From contig NZ_JACCBP010000001.1 of assembly GCF_013408655.1 (NCBI RefSeq), positions 1,364,001-1,428,000 on the forward strand: a stretch of DNA of 64,000 nt, written 5' to 3'. Below the pieces are notes generated by a model, which worked only from the letters and a program-made list of their open reading frames with translations, had not been told where the DNA came from and ran no database searches. Below are positions 1 to 9,669 of this stretch, one piece after another. This DNA comes from Pigmentiphaga litoralis (lineage in GTDB: Bacteria > Pseudomonadota > Gammaproteobacteria > Burkholderiales > Burkholderiaceae_B). A program made the translations under genes and the position numbers. Position 1 is the first letter of the stretch; each line of letters starts with the position of its first letter.

Positions 1-66
1 GGGCACCCCTCAGGTAAAATCCCGCATCGCCACGCCACGCGTGCTTCTATCCGCTCCGGAGCCCCC

Positions 67-939
67 ATGACCGCTCGCATCATCAACGGCACTGAACTTG
101 CCAAATCCGTCCGCCAGGAAGTCGCCGTCCGCGCCGCGGCCCTTACCGCCCAGGGCACGCAGCCGTGCCTGGCCGTGATCCTGGTCGGTGAAAATCCGGC
201 GTCGCAGGTCTACGTGCGCAACAAGGTCAAGGCGTGCGAAGAATCGGGCCTGCGCTCCATTCTGGAACACCACCCCGCCACCCTGGGCGAAGCGGACCTG
301 CTCGCGCGCATCGACGCGCTGAACACCGACCCCGACGTGCACGGCATCCTGGTGCAGCTGCCCCTGCCCAAGCACATCGACAGCCACAAGGTCATCGAAG
401 CCATCGCCGCCGAGAAGGACGTGGACGGTTTCCACATCTCGAACGCCGGCCTGCTCATGACCGGCCAGCCGCTGTTCCGCCCCTGCACGCCCTACGGTGT
501 CATGAAAATGCTGGAAAACCAGGGCGTGGCGCTGCGCGGCGCCGAAGCGGTCGTGGTCGGCGCCAGCAATATTGTCGGCAAGCCGCAGGCCATGTTGCTC
601 TTGCAAGCCGGGGCAACCGTCACCATCTGCAATTCAAAGACGGTCGACCTGGCGGCGCATACCCGCCGTGCCGACGTGCTGGTGGTGGCCGTGGGCCGCG
701 CCAACATGATTACCGGCGACATGATCAAGCCGGGCGCGGTCGTGATCGACGTGGGCATGAACCGCCTCGATAACGGCAAGCTGGCTGGCGATGTGGATTT
801 TGCGTCCGCCGTGGAAGTGGCCGGCGCGATCACCCCGGTACCGGGGGGCGTCGGCCCCATGACGATCGCGATGCTGCTGGTCAACACCATGGAAGCTGCC
901 GAACGCAGCGCCGGCAGCGCCGGTCTCGCCGCCAGGTAG
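67..939 (+). CDS. folD: Bifunctional methylenetetrahydrofolate dehydrogenase / cyclohydrolase FolD
   Basis: This cytosolic one-carbon enzyme interconverts 5,10-methylene-, 5,10-methenyl- and 10-formyl-tetrahydrofolate using NADP. The 290-residue product has the usual family length. It carries the Tyr49-x3-Lys53 catalytic pair in QVYVRNK, the DVDGFH segment, the PCTPYGVM loop, the Rossmann-type [11 protein letters not shown] nucleotide site near residue 165, and the C-terminal [14 protein letters not shown] signature. The ATG at 67 follows a short GGAG-containing leader and is the only sensible start. It is followed 82 bases later, on the same strand, by the oligopeptidase gene. Nothing unusual is seen. 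Confidence 0.97.
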   Translation: MTARIINGTELAKSVRQEVAVRAAALTAQGTQPCLAVILVGENPASQVYVRNKVKACEESGLRSILEHHPATLGEADLLARIDALNTDPDVHGILVQLPLPKHIDSHKVIEAIAAEKDVDGFHISNAGLLMTGQPLFRPCTPYGVMKMLENQGVALRGAEAVVVGASNIVGKPQAMLLLQAGATVTICNSKTVDLAAHTRRADVLVVAVGRANMITGDMIKPGAVVIDVGMNRLDNGKLAGDVDFASAVEVAGAITPVPGGVGPMTIAMLLVNTMEAAERSAGSAGLAAR

Positions 940-1021
940 GCCGTCCGTCCTGATTTCCGTTCCTGCCGCGGCCTTGCCGCGCGCGGGTCGCACCGTTCAC
1001 GCTCCACGCCGGGAAACGTTT

Positions 1022-3094
1022 ATGACCGCCACTGACAATCCGCTTCTTGCCACGCAAGACCTGCAGGCGTTCGACGCCATCAAGCCCGAGCACATCGGCC
1101 CGGCGATCACCGAGCTGATCGACCAGGCCCGCCAGGCCGTCGACCGTGCTGCCGACCCCGCGTTGCCGCCCACCTGGGACGCCGTGATCGAGCCCTTGGA
1201 CGATGCCGCCGAGCGGCTGTCGCGCGCGTGGTCGGCCGCGGGCCACCTCAACTCGGTGGTCAACACGCCCGAACTGCGCGAAGCCTACAACGCTTCGCTG
1301 CCGTCCGTGACCGACTTCTGGACCTGGGTGGGCCTGCACGAAGGCCTGTACCGCCAGTACCGCCGCGTGCACGACGCGCCGGATTTCGCGTCGCTGTCGC
1401 CGGCACGCCGCCGCATCATCGAACTGGCGCTGCGCGACTTCCGCCTGAGCGGCGTGGAACTGCCCGAGCAGGAACGCGCCCGCTACGCCGAGATCTCGTC
1501 GCGCGAAGCCGAGATCACCAACAAGTTTTCCGAGAACGTGCTGGACGCGACGGATGCGTTCGCCCTGTATGTCGATGACGAAGCGCGCCTGAAAGGCATT
1601 CCGTCCGACGTGCTTGACGCCGCCGCGGCGGCGGCCAAGGCCGACGAAAAAACCGGCTGGAAGCTGACCCTGCAGATCCCGAGCTACATGCCTGTCATGC
1701 AGTACGCCGACGACCGCAGCCTGCGCGAAGCGCTGTACCGCGCCTACGGCACCCGCGCGTCCGAACTCGGCGATCCGGCGTTCGACAACTCGCCCCTGAT
1801 TTCCGAATTGCTGGCACTGCGCGCCGAAGAATCGGGCCTGCTGGGCTACAAGAGCTTTGCCGACAAGCAGCTGGAATCGCGCATGGCGGGCAACCCCGAC
1901 GCCGTGTTCACCTTCCTGCGCGACCTGGCTGCCCGCGCCAAGCCGTTCGCCCGCAAAGACGTGGCTGAACTGCGTGAATTCGCCAAGGCCAAGCTCGGCA
2001 TGGACGATCTGGAGCCCTGGGACATGGCCTACGTGTCCGAAAAGCTGCGGACCGACCGCTACGACTATTCCGAACAAGAGGTAAAGAAGTACTTTACCGA
2101 GCCGCGCGTGATCGCCGGCCTGTTTGAAGTGGTGGAAAAGCTGTTCTCGGTCAAGCTCGAAACCGTGGACGCACCCAAGTGGCATCCCACGGTACGCCCC
2201 GTGCGCATTTCGCGCGACGGCAAGCTGGTGGGCCACCTGTACTTCGACCTGTATGCCCGCTCGGGCAAGCAAGGTGGCGCGTGGGTCGATCTGGACCGCA
2301 ATCGCCGCCTGCGCAACGAACGGGTGCAGACGCCAGTTGGCTTCCTGACCTGCAACTTTGCTGCACCTGGGGAAAACCGTCCGTCATTGCTCACGCACGA
2401 CGACGTCATCACCCTGTTCCACGAAATGGGTCATGCCCTGCATCTGGTGCTGTCCGAAGTGGACGAACTTGGCGCCTCCCCCTTCTCGAGCGTGGAATGG
2501 GATGCCATCGAATTGCCGTCGCAGTTCATGGAAAACTTCTGCTGGGAATGGCCTGTCGTGTCCCGCATGAGCGCGCACGTGGACACCGGCGAGCCGCTGC
2601 CCCGCGCACTGTTCGACCGCATGCTGGCCGCCCGCAACTTCCAGGTCGGCCTGCAGACGGTGCGCCAGCTGGAATTCTCGTTGTTCGACATGACGCTGCA
2701 TCACCAGGCCACCGGGCTCAGCATCGAGCAGGTCCTGGCTGCGCAGCAGACCGTCCGGGATGAGGTGGCCGTGCTCTTCCCGCCGGCGTGGCACCGCTCG
2801 TCGCATTCCTTCTCGCACATCTTTGCGGGCGGCTACGGCGCCGGGTACTACAGCTACAAGTGGGCCGAGGTGTTGTCCGCCGATGCCTATGCCGCCTTCG
2901 AAGAAGCGGCCAAGGCCATCGAAAGCGCTGGCGGCGACACGCTGCTGCCAGCGGTGGGCGAACGATTCCGGAAAGAGATCCTGGCGGTCGGCGGCAGCCG
3001 CCCGGCCATCGACTCGTTCCGCGCATTCCGCGGCCGCGAGCCGAGCATCGACGCCCTGCTGCGCCACAGCGGCATGGTGGCCGAGGCCAACTGA
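1022..3094 (+). CDS. prlC: Oligopeptidase A, M3 family zinc metallopeptidase
   Basis: A cytosolic zinc oligopeptidase that degrades short peptides, including cleaved signal peptides in E. coli. The 690-residue product matches the PrlC/OpdA length (about 680). The zinc motif HEMGH lies near residue 475 in LFHEMGHALH, followed by the downstream Glu in SVEWDAIELPSQFMEN. C-terminal family blocks HIFAGGYGAGYYSYKW and FRGREPSIDALLRHSG are intact. The reading frame opens further upstream at 974, but the ATG at 1022 is preferred because the protein then begins MTATDNPLL, typical of this family. It lies downstream of folD on the same strand. Confidence 0.95.
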   Translation: MTATDNPLLATQDLQAFDAIKPEHIGPAITELIDQARQAVDRAADPALPPTWDAVIEPLDDAAERLSRAWSAAGHLNSVVNTPELREAYNASLPSVTDFWTWVGLHEGLYRQYRRVHDAPDFASLSPARRRIIELALRDFRLSGVELPEQERARYAEISSREAEITNKFSENVLDATDAFALYVDDEARLKGIPSDVLDAAAAAAKADEKTGWKLTLQIPSYMPVMQYADDRSLREALYRAYGTRASELGDPAFDNSPLISELLALRAEESGLLGYKSFADKQLESRMAGNPDAVFTFLRDLAARAKPFARKDVAELREFAKAKLGMDDLEPWDMAYVSEKLRTDRYDYSEQEVKKYFTEPRVIAGLFEVVEKLFSVKLETVDAPKWHPTVRPVRISRDGKLVGHLYFDLYARSGKQGGAWVDLDRNRRLRNERVQTPVGFLTCNFAAPGENRPSLLTHDDVITLFHEMGHALHLVLSEVDELGASPFSSVEWDAIELPSQFMENFCWEWPVVSRMSAHVDTGEPLPRALFDRMLAARNFQVGLQTVRQLEFSLFDMTLHHQATGLSIEQVLAAQQTVRDEVAVLFPPAWHRSSHSFSHIFAGGYGAGYYSYKWAEVLSADAYAAFEEAAKAIESAGGDTLLPAVGERFRKEILAVGGSRPAIDSFRAFRGREPSIDALLRHSGMVAEAN

Positions 3095-3158
3095 CGGCGC
3101 CGGGGATGGGCGGGCCCGCAGCGGTCCGGCCATTCCTGCCCGTCAAGCTGCCACCGGG

Positions 3159-3506
3159 TCAGCGCTCCTCCCCTGCGGCAGCCCGCTCCGCTTCATCCGC
3201 GGGTCCAGGCGCAATGATCTTCAGGTCCACGGCGATCAACGCCTTGTCCAGCAATTCGGTCAGGGTCGCGTTCAGCGCGGCGGGCACCATGCTTGCCTCG
3301 CCATACTGAACGATCAGCGCCTTCACGCTCGACGGCGTCGCCAGGCACTGGCGCGTCCGTGACCGGGCCGTCCCGGAAAACCGGAACTGCCGCAACACCG
3401 CCTCCACGTCCCAGTCCTTGGGCACGAACACCCACTCCGTCAATCCCCGCTGCGACAGTCCGGTCAGCACCAGCACCGGTGTGTCCGTCGTACGTATTTG
3501 CATCAT
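3159..3506 (-). CDS. Hypothetical protein, about 115 residues
   Basis: I do not recognise this protein. It is small, soluble and mixed alpha/beta in appearance. It starts MMQIRTTDTPVLVLTGLS and ends with an acidic, Ala/Glu-rich tail; no signal peptide or membrane segment is visible. A GGGAG ribosome site lies six bases before the ATG at 3506, which favours that start over the more distal GTG at 3521. It is convergent with the oligopeptidase gene and divergent from the XRE regulator, so it is probably a single-gene unit. Confidence that it is a real gene is moderate. Confidence 0.5.
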   Translation of the reverse strand: MMQIRTTDTPVLVLTGLSQRGLTEWVFVPKDWDVEAVLRQFRFSGTARSRTRQCLATPSSVKALIVQYGEASMVPAALNATLTELLDKALIAVDLKIIAPGPADEAERAAAGEER

Positions 3507-3655
3507 GCGCAACTCCCACAAGCTGCGGCCGCGTCATGCGTATCGCCAGTTCCTCTGGCATGCACCGCGCCCGATTTGCATCCGGCGCAAATTATGAAGC
3601 ATTACATTGCGTGACGCGCTTTGCGTGGTGAGCAAGCGACTTTGACAATGCGGGC

Positions 3656-4126
3656 ATGCATATCGGGTACGCGATTCGTTCGACCCGCGAGCGCCTCGGG
3701 TTGACTCTCGAAGCCGTCGCGATGGAAGCTGGCTTTGACGCCGGCAATCTGTCGCGCATGGAGCGTGGCCAGCAAGCGGTCACGGTGGACCGCCTGATCG
3801 AGGTGGCCAGGGCCCTGCAGGTGCGCGTGTCCGACCTGTTCCTGTTGATCGAAGCGCCGTCTACCGAAGCCGAAAACCAGCTGCGCGACAGCGAGGTCAA
3901 TCGTTACGACGAAGAAATGCAGAGCCTGCGCCGTGCCTATAGCGGGCTGGACAAACAGCATCGCCGTATCGCGGTGCAAATGATCCGCGGGCTGACGAAG
4001 GCGCAAAAGACCGCCTCCCAGCAAAATGCCACCGGCCGGCGGGGCGCGAAAAAGGCCGCTTCAGCCGCAACGCCCCCGTCACCTCGAAAGGCCCGGTCGG
4101 CCCGGCCCGCCAAAGCCCGCACCTAG
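3656..4126 (+). CDS. XRE-family helix-turn-helix transcriptional regulator
   Basis: A 156-residue DNA-binding protein. Residues 4-60 form a Cro/C1-type helix-turn-helix domain (IRSTRERLGLTLEAVAMEAG, then NLSRMERGQQ as the recognition helix). The middle is a short charged helix, and the tail is rich in Lys, Ala, Arg and Pro (AKKAAS, PRKARSARPAKART), probably disordered and nucleic-acid binding. No ligand-binding domain is present. The ATG at 3656 has no strong ribosome site. A strong bidirectional terminator follows 15 bases after the stop. The target is unknown. Confidence 0.85.
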   Translation: MHIGYAIRSTRERLGLTLEAVAMEAGFDAGNLSRMERGQQAVTVDRLIEVARALQVRVSDLFLLIEAPSTEAENQLRDSEVNRYDEEMQSLRRAYSGLDKQHRRIAVQMIRGLTKAQKTASQQNATGRRGAKKAASAATPPSPRKARSARPAKART

Positions 4127-4140
4127 ACGCCCCGACCATG

Positions 4141-4184
4141 AAAAATGGCCGCCCCGCTGATCAAGCCGGGGCGGCCATTTTTTT
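4141..4184. terminator. Bidirectional intrinsic terminator between XRE gene and ilvD
   Basis: A 12-bp GC-rich stem (ATGGCCGCCCCG pairing with CGGGGCGGCCAT) around a short loop. It is flanked by an A-run on the left and seven Ts on the right, so it can stop transcription from both convergent genes. Confidence 0.92.
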
Positions 4185-4213
4185 GCATCGGCGCAGCGCC
4201 GATGCGTCGCGGT

Positions 4214-6103
4214 TTACGCTTTGCGCGTCAGTTGCGAGATGTCGCGCACGGCGCCACGGTCGGCGGACGTCGCCATCATGCCGTAGGCCTGCAGGGCCTG
4301 CGACACGACGCGTTCGCGGCCTATCGGCTTCCACGCATCGGCACCCAGGGCCACCATCGCTTCGCGGCGGTGGGCCAGGTCGGCATCGCTGACGCGCAAC
4401 TGGATCGTGCGGTTCGGGATGTCGATGTCGATCATGTCGCCTTCCTGCACCAGGCCGATGTTGCCGCCTTCGGCCGCTTCCGGCGACGCATGCCCGATCA
4501 CGAGACCCGAGGATCCGCCCGAAAAGCGGCCATCGGTGAACAGCGCGCACGACTTGCCCAGGCCCTTGGACTTGATGTACGACGTGGGATACAGCATTTC
4601 CTGCATGCCCGGGCCGCCCTTCGGACCTTCGTAGGTGATGATGATCACGTCGCCGGCCACGATCTGGTCACCCAGAATGGCTTCCACGGCATCGTCCTGG
4701 CTGTGGAACACGCGGGCGCGGCCACTGAACTTCAGGATGCTTTCGTCAACGCCTGCGGTCTTCACGATGCAACCGTTCAGCGCCAGGTTGCCGTACAGCA
4801 CAGCCAGGCCGCCGTCTTGCGAAAAGGCGTGCGCCTTGTCGCGGATGCAGCCGCCCGAGCGGTCCACGTCCAGGCTCGCAAAACGCTTGTCCTGGCTGAA
4901 CGCGACCTGGGTCGGCACGCCGCCCGGCGCGGCGCTGTACATGGAATGCACGGCCTCGTCTTTCGTGATCGTGACGTCGTAGTTCTTGATCGCGTCGCCC
5001 AATGTCTTGGAATGGACGGTGTAGGTCGTCAGGTCCAGCAGATCGGCGCGCGACAGTTCACCGAGGATGGACATGATGCCGCCGGCGCGGTGCACGTCTT
5101 CCATGTGGTATTCCTGGGTCGCGGGCGCCACCTTGCACAGGCACGGCACCTTGCGCGAGATGCGGTCGATGTCGCTCATGGTGAAGTCGACGCCGGCTTC
5201 CTGCGCCGCGGCCAGCAGATGCAGCACGGTGTTGGTGGACCCGCCCATCGACACGTCCAGCGCCATCGCGTTGGCAAACGCCGCCTTGGACGCAATGTTG
5301 CGCGGCAGGACGGTTTCGTCGTCTTGCTCGTAGTAGCGCTTGCACAGATCGACCACCAGGCGGCCGGCGCGCAGGAACAACTGCTTGCGGTCGGCGTGCG
5401 TGGCCAGCAACGAACCGTTGCCCGGCAGGGCCAGGCCCAGCGCTTCGGTCAGGCAGTTCATGGAATTGGCAGTGAACATGCCCGAACACGATCCGCACGT
5501 GGGACAGGCAGAGCGTTCGTAGTTTTCGACGTCTTCGTCGGACACCGAGCTGTCGCCGGCCTTGATCATGGCGTCGATCAGGTCGACCTTGATGATCTTC
5601 TGGCCCTTGATGGTGGTATCGGCCGACGGATGGTAGGCCTCGATCACCTTGCCCGCTTCCATCGGACCGCCCGACACGAACACGACCGGGATGTTCAGGC
5701 GCATCGCGGCCATCAGCATGCCGGGGGTGATCTTGTCGCAGTTCGAGATGCAGACCATGGCGTCGGCGCAGTGGGCATTCACCATGTATTCGACCGAGTC
5801 GGCGATCAGTTCGCGCGACGGCAGCGAATACAGCATGCCGCCGTGGCCCATGGCGATACCGTCATCCACGGCGATCGTATTGAATTCCTTGGCGACGCCG
5901 CCTGCGGATTCGATTTCGCGGGCGACCATCTGGCCGAGGTCTTTCAGGTGCACGTGACCCGGCACGAACTGCGTGAACGAGTTGACGACAGCCACGATCG
6001 GCTTGCCAAAATCGCCGTCCTTCATACCGGTCGCGCGCCATAGTGCGCGAGCCCCGGCCATATTGCGTCCGTGGGTCGATGTGCGTGAACGGTATTGCGG
6101 CAT
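4214..6103 (-). CDS. ilvD: Dihydroxy-acid dehydratase
   Basis: An iron-sulfur dehydratase that converts 2,3-dihydroxy-3-methyl acids to 2-oxo acids in isoleucine/valine synthesis. The 629-residue protein shows the diagnostic [13 protein letters not shown]-terminus, the cluster-binding cysteines in [12 protein letters not shown] and [18 protein letters not shown], and [22 protein letters not shown] near the C-terminus. The start at 6103 (MPQYRS) mirrors the E. coli protein (MPKYRS); the upstream in-frame ATG at 6115 would add four residues. A perfect -10 hexamer TATAAT is present on this strand 36 bases upstream (6139-6144). Confidence 0.97.
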   Translation of the reverse strand: MPQYRSRTSTHGRNMAGARALWRATGMKDGDFGKPIVAVVNSFTQFVPGHVHLKDLGQMVAREIESAGGVAKEFNTIAVDDGIAMGHGGMLYSLPSRELIADSVEYMVNAHCADAMVCISNCDKITPGMLMAAMRLNIPVVFVSGGPMEAGKVIEAYHPSADTTIKGQKIIKVDLIDAMIKAGDSSVSDEDVENYERSACPTCGSCSGMFTANSMNCLTEALGLALPGNGSLLATHADRKQLFLRAGRLVVDLCKRYYEQDDETVLPRNIASKAAFANAMALDVSMGGSTNTVLHLLAAAQEAGVDFTMSDIDRISRKVPCLCKVAPATQEYHMEDVHRAGGIMSILGELSRADLLDLTTYTVHSKTLGDAIKNYDVTITKDEAVHSMYSAAPGGVPTQVAFSQDKRFASLDVDRSGGCIRDKAHAFSQDGGLAVLYGNLALNGCIVKTAGVDESILKFSGRARVFHSQDDAVEAILGDQIVAGDVIIITYEGPKGGPGMQEMLYPTSYIKSKGLGKSCALFTDGRFSGGSSGLVIGHASPEAAEGGNIGLVQEGDMIDIDIPNRTIQLRVSDADLAHRREAMVALGADAWKPIGRERVVSQALQAYGMMATSADRGAVRDISQLTRKA

Positions 6104-6410
6104 AGCAATTCTCACAATTTGGGTCTGGCGAACCCATAATTATAGGCCTGTTCGGCCAGACGCGCTGTCAGGCAGGCGCTCCCGCCTCGCGGGTTTCCCC
6201 GATGGCGGTTTCGTGCCGCGCCTTGCGGCCGGTCCGGCCTGTCTTGCCTGTCCGGCCTGCCGTGCCTGCCAATACTCACCTTTCCCTAACGCCGACGCAC
6301 GATATAGCGCCGCTCGTAACTTGGTAAGCTTGCGCTCGACCCGTGCGTGGGTGCTTGCGCGCGCCCTGACGGTCTGTCTGCTTGCCCATCACGCCTTGCG
6401 GTGTCTGTCC
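6104..6410. promoter_or_regulatory. Divergent intergenic region between ilvD and the ChaN-like gene
   Basis: About 307 bases with no convincing gene. The minus strand holds a perfect -10 hexamer (TATAAT, 6144-6139) suited to ilvD; a matching -35 at good spacing is not evident. Positions 6225-6275 contain several imperfect CCTGTCCGG/CCTGCC repeats of unknown meaning. Confidence 0.4.
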
Positions 6411-7451
6411 ATGCCTTTGCCTGCCCTGCCCTCCCTTCTTGACCAATGCGCGGGCCGTCCTGCCCGCCGTGCTGCGTTGACCGCTCTGCTCGCAGTGGTC
6501 CTGAGCGCCTGCGCGTCGGCGCCGCCGCGTGACATGGACACCATCGTGCCCCTGTCGGCCGAAACCCGCGCCGCCCTGCCGGCCGCCATGATGACGCAGC
6601 GTTTCGTGCTGATGGGCGAAGTGCACGACAACCCATTCGGCCACGCGTGGCGCACGCAGGCGCTCACGCGCGCGGTCGAAGCCGGCTGGCGTCCCGCCAT
6701 CGCTATGGAGCAATTCGACACCCGCTTCCAGCCGCTGCTGGACCTGGCCATGGCCACCTGCACCGACGCGCCCTGCGTGATCGCCGCCGCGGTCCCCGGC
6801 AAAAGCGCGTGGGAATGGACCTACTACGAGCCGATCATCGACCTGGCCCTGAAATACAAGCTGCGGCTGCTGGCGGCCAACCTGTCCCGCGCCGACGCAT
6901 CGAAAGTCGTGCGCGGCGGCCTGTCGGCCGTCTTTTCAGGCGCCCAGCTGCGCGACATGGGCCTGGCCGTGCCGCCGCACGCCGAACTGATGGCGGCCCA
7001 GGAACAGGCCGTGGCCGACGGCCACTGCGGCGTCCTGCCCGCCGCCATGCACGGCCCCATGGCCACCGCTCAGATTGCCCGCGACGCCGTCATGGCCGAC
7101 GTCATGCGCACCGCGGCCGGCCCCGTGGTGCTCCTTGCCGGCAACGGCCACGTCCGCAAAGACATCGGCGTCCCGCAATGGCTGGGCGCCCCGTCCCTGT
7201 CCATCGGCTTCATCGAAGGCCGCGCCACCACCGGCGCCTACGACCAGGCCGAAGGCATGATGCCCATCGCCCGCCCCGACCCCTGCGAAGCCGTCAAATC
7301 CCTGGCCACCAGCACCCCCGGCACCTCATCGCCCGGCACGCTGCAGCCATCCGCCCAACAAGGCAACGAAATCGTCCGCAACGCCGACGACCCACCCCCA
7401 CCCGCCACCCTCCCCCTGGACCTCACCCGCGCCAACCGCGCCATGCACTAG
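6411..7451 (+). CDS. ChaN/haem-binding-uptake family lipoprotein
   Basis: A 346-residue protein with a type II (lipoprotein) signal peptide: a charged N-terminus, a hydrophobic stretch ALTALLAVVLSACAS, and a lipobox LSAC with Cys near residue 35. The mature part contains the family hallmarks RFVLMGEVHDNPFGH and IAMEQFD, and a late VLLAGNGHVRKDIGVPQWL block. This family (ChaN, DUF399) binds haem in Campylobacter and is suspected in iron acquisition; the role here is inferred. The reading frame extends upstream to 5973 across ilvD, but only the ATG at 6411 gives a lipoprotein signal. The C-terminal 60 residues are Pro-rich and probably disordered. Confidence 0.85.
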   Translation: MPLPALPSLLDQCAGRPARRAALTALLAVVLSACASAPPRDMDTIVPLSAETRAALPAAMMTQRFVLMGEVHDNPFGHAWRTQALTRAVEAGWRPAIAMEQFDTRFQPLLDLAMATCTDAPCVIAAAVPGKSAWEWTYYEPIIDLALKYKLRLLAANLSRADASKVVRGGLSAVFSGAQLRDMGLAVPPHAELMAAQEQAVADGHCGVLPAAMHGPMATAQIARDAVMADVMRTAAGPVVLLAGNGHVRKDIGVPQWLGAPSLSIGFIEGRATTGAYDQAEGMMPIARPDPCEAVKSLATSTPGTSSPGTLQPSAQQGNEIVRNADDPPPPATLPLDLTRANRAMH

Positions 7452-7454
7452 ACA

Positions 7455-7484
7455 AAAAAAAACGCGGACCACCGTCCGCGTTTT
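7455..7484. terminator. Intrinsic terminator after the ChaN-like gene
   Basis: An eight-base stem ACGCGGAC / GTCCGCGT with a CACC loop (7462-7481), preceded by nine As and followed by Ts. It can act for transcription arriving from either side. Confidence 0.85.
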
Positions 7485-7560
7485 CATGGCGCGCAACTCC
7501 GGTCAACCCGGCAGCGCAAAAAAAAGCGCCCGCACCCAGAGCCTTCAAATCAGGGCACCG

Positions 7561-7625
7561 TGGATCCGGCTCCGCCGGTCCACAGGTGCCGCCCCTGGGG
7601 GAGGCGCGAAGCGCCAAGGGGGGGC
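7561..7625. repeat. GC-rich dispersed palindromic intergenic element (Burkholderiales type)
   Basis: The stretch reads TCCGGCTCCGCCGGTCC, then GTGCCGCCCCTGGGGGAGGC, then GGCGCGAAGCGCC (7603-7615) and ends in AAGGGGGGGC. It contains two nested palindromes and abuts the stop codon of the MetE-like gene. From memory, nearly identical elements are scattered between genes in many Burkholderiales genomes; I noticed no second copy in this window. Confidence 0.6.
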
Positions 7626-8729
7626 TTATTTCCAGACGTCCCGCGCAATATCCACCGTCAGTTGCAGCTTTGCCCACTGCTCGCTTTCCGCCAGGTCGTT
7701 GCCTTCTTCCGTCGACGCAAAGCCGCATTGCGGGCTTAGGCACAGCTGGTCCAGCGACACGTACTTGGCGGCTTCGTCGATGCGCGCCTTGACGTTGTCG
7801 GCGTTTTCCAGCTCGCCCGTCTTGGTCGTCACCAGGCCCAGCACCACGTTCTGCGTGCCCGGCTTCACGAAACGCAGCGGCTCGAACCCGCCGGCGCGCG
7901 CGCTGTCGTATTCCAGGAAGTAGCCGTCGATATTCAGCTCGCCAAACAGCGTCTCGGCCACGGGCTCGTAGCCGCCTTCCGAAATCCACGTCGAACGGAA
8001 ATTGCCCCGGCAGATATGCATGGAAATCGTCATGTCGCTCGGCCGGTCGGCGATCGCGTGGTTGATCATCTTGGCGTAGATGCGCGCGAAGGTATCGGGG
8101 TCTTCACCGCGCTGGCGCACCAGGTTCTTCTGTTCTTCCGAGCACAGGTAAGCCCACACCGTGTCGTCCAGTTGCAGATAGCGGCAGCCCGCGTCGGCGA
8201 AGGCGTGCACCACCTTGCGGTAGGCGTCGGCCAGGTCGTCGAAGAAGGCTTCCATGTCCGGGTAGATCTTCTTGTCGATGGCGTTGCGGCCCCCGCGGAA
8301 ATGCAGCAGGCTCGGGCTGGGAATCGTCATCTTCGGCATGGCCTTCGCGTTCGCTTTCAGGAACTTGAAGTGCTCAATCATCGGGTGCGAGGTAAAGCCC
8401 AGCTTGCCCGTGACCTTGACGCTGCGCGCCTTGGTCTGCACGCCGTTGAACTGGATGCCCTGGATCGACTCGTAGCCTTCCACGCCATCCAGGCCTTCCA
8501 GGAAGTCGAAGTGCCACCACGAGCGGCGGAATTCACCGTCGGTGACGGCTTCCAGACCGATCTCTTCCTGCCTGGCGATGACCTTCTGGATTTCGCGGTC
8601 TTCGATCTCACGCAGGCCATCGGCCGACAGCTCGCCGGCAAGGCGGCTGGCGCGGGCAGCTTTCAGCGCGGCGGGCCGCAGCAGGCTGCCAACGGTGTCG
8701 GCGCGGAAGGGGGGAACGGTCTTGTGCAT
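7626..8729 (-). CDS. MetE C-terminal-domain protein (cobalamin-independent methionine synthase II family)
   Basis: A 367-residue protein corresponding to the catalytic barrel half of MetE, like B. subtilis YxjG/YxjH. It starts with FRADTVGSLLRP, keeps TDGEFRRSWWHFDF, the YLQLDDTVWAYL strand, the zinc His-Cys pair in HICRGN, and the second zinc Cys in LCLSPQCGFAS near the C-terminus. Zinc-thiolate methyl or thiol transfer is the family chemistry; the true substrate (homocysteine with an unknown methyl donor, or another thiol) cannot be read from sequence. It lacks the N-terminal half of full MetE, as expected for this subgroup. It stands alone on its strand. Confidence 0.9.
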   Translation of the reverse strand: MHKTVPPFRADTVGSLLRPAALKAARASRLAGELSADGLREIEDREIQKVIARQEEIGLEAVTDGEFRRSWWHFDFLEGLDGVEGYESIQGIQFNGVQTKARSVKVTGKLGFTSHPMIEHFKFLKANAKAMPKMTIPSPSLLHFRGGRNAIDKKIYPDMEAFFDDLADAYRKVVHAFADAGCRYLQLDDTVWAYLCSEEQKNLVRQRGEDPDTFARIYAKMINHAIADRPSDMTISMHICRGNFRSTWISEGGYEPVAETLFGELNIDGYFLEYDSARAGGFEPLRFVKPGTQNVVLGLVTTKTGELENADNVKARIDEAAKYVSLDQLCLSPQCGFASTEEGNDLAESEQWAKLQLTVDIARDVWK

Positions 8730-8786
8730 CCTGGTTTTCCTGTTTCAAACGGGTAACCCGGGAGTTTACCCGGTAGTGCCTGCTAT

Positions 8787-9218
8787 TTACTTGCCCTTGC
8801 CTGCGCCTTCATTGGGCCAGAACAGCGTCAGGTTGGCCGACGCATCGTTGGCGATCGACACTTTCTGGCTCTGGACCTTGCCCTGGTAGGTCGCGCTCAG
8901 CAGATACTCGCCGGGCGGCAGCTTGGCAAAGAATTGCGGGCCTTCGGCGCGCGCCTCGATCACCTTGTCACCCTGGCGGGCCGGGGTCAGGCGCACCTGG
9001 ACGCCTTCGAGGTACTCGCCGCCGGCCTGCGCCATCGTCAGGTGGAAGTTGTAGCGGGCACGCACTTCGTTCAGCTGGGCGCGTTCTTCGTCACCCACGC
9101 CGCCCGACACGTATTCGATCGCTCCGGCGCGCTTGGCTTCCAGTGCCTGGGCGGGCATCACGCCCCAAAGAACGGCGGTTGTCGCGAGCACCAGCGAGAT
9201 GCGCAGGGTCATGGTCAT
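8787..9218 (-). CDS. Small secreted protein with carboxypeptidase-regulatory-like fold
   Basis: A protein of about 143 residues with a clear Sec signal peptide (MTLRISLVLATTAVLWG, then AQA/LEA cleavage near residue 26). The mature part has a GEYLEGVQVRLTP strand pattern and a PPGEYLLSATYQGK motif typical of carboxypeptidase-regulatory / transthyretin-like beta domains. Start codons at 9218 and 9212 are both possible; the longer frame to 9380 has no signal sequence and is rejected. It lies behind the MetE-like gene in the same direction with a gap of 57 bases; function unknown. Confidence 0.7.
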   Translation of the reverse strand: MTMTLRISLVLATTAVLWGVMPAQALEAKRAGAIEYVSGGVGDEERAQLNEVRARYNFHLTMAQAGGEYLEGVQVRLTPARQGDKVIEARAEGPQFFAKLPPGEYLLSATYQGKVQSQKVSIANDASANLTLFWPNEGAGKGK

Positions 9219-9427
9219 GGCTATTGTCCTGGACTTCGAAAAGCCGACATCGTACGGCCCGGCCGGGCTGCTGCCGCCCTGGCGACACACCCTCTTGCAC
9301 TTGATGCGCGGCTGTAATCTCGCCTGACGCCCAGGTGAATCCGGCGCCCGCGCAACACCGGGGAAAACCGCAGTAAGCATCCACTCCCCACGGCACGCTA
9401 TGATTTGTCAAAACATGGACGAACGAC

Positions 9428-9631
9428 GTGATCACGACACTCTGGACGATCTGGGCCGTACTGGCCGTCCTCGGATTCATAGGGACCATGCGCATGGAGC
9501 GCAGTGCCGTCAAGGTGGATGGCGCCGCCGGCTGGGCCACGTTTGGCTGGTTCGGCATTTTCATCCTCTGGGGCATTCCCTTCATGGCGCTGCTCAGCCT
9601 GGCGATCTGGCTGAGCCGGAACCTGCTGTGA
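9428..9631 (+). CDS. Small membrane protein, 67 residues
   Basis: A GTG-started frame encodes a hydrophobic two-helix protein: helix one about residues 3-21 (TLWTIWAVLAVLGFIGTM), a short polar hairpin MERSAVKVDGAAG, and helix two about residues 37-63. An overlapping alternative frame from 9400 is hydrophilic and less likely to be real. It ends 38 bases before the sensor kinase gene on the same strand, so they may be co-transcribed. I do not recognise a family. Confidence 0.55.
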   Translation: MITTLWTIWAVLAVLGFIGTMRMERSAVKVDGAAGWATFGWFGIFILWGIPFMALLSLAIWLSRNLL

Positions 9632-9669
9632 CGCGGCGCCGCGCGCGCGCCGGCTGCTGACCGCCCGCC

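Noticed and set aside
4145..6043. 632-codon open frame antisense to ilvD
   Set aside because: Shadow of ilvD produced by high third-position GC; composition is not protein-like.
6276..6802. Minus-strand frames over the ChaN-like gene
   Set aside because: No motifs, mutually overlapping, and opposite to a gene with a clear lipobox and GEVHDN motif.
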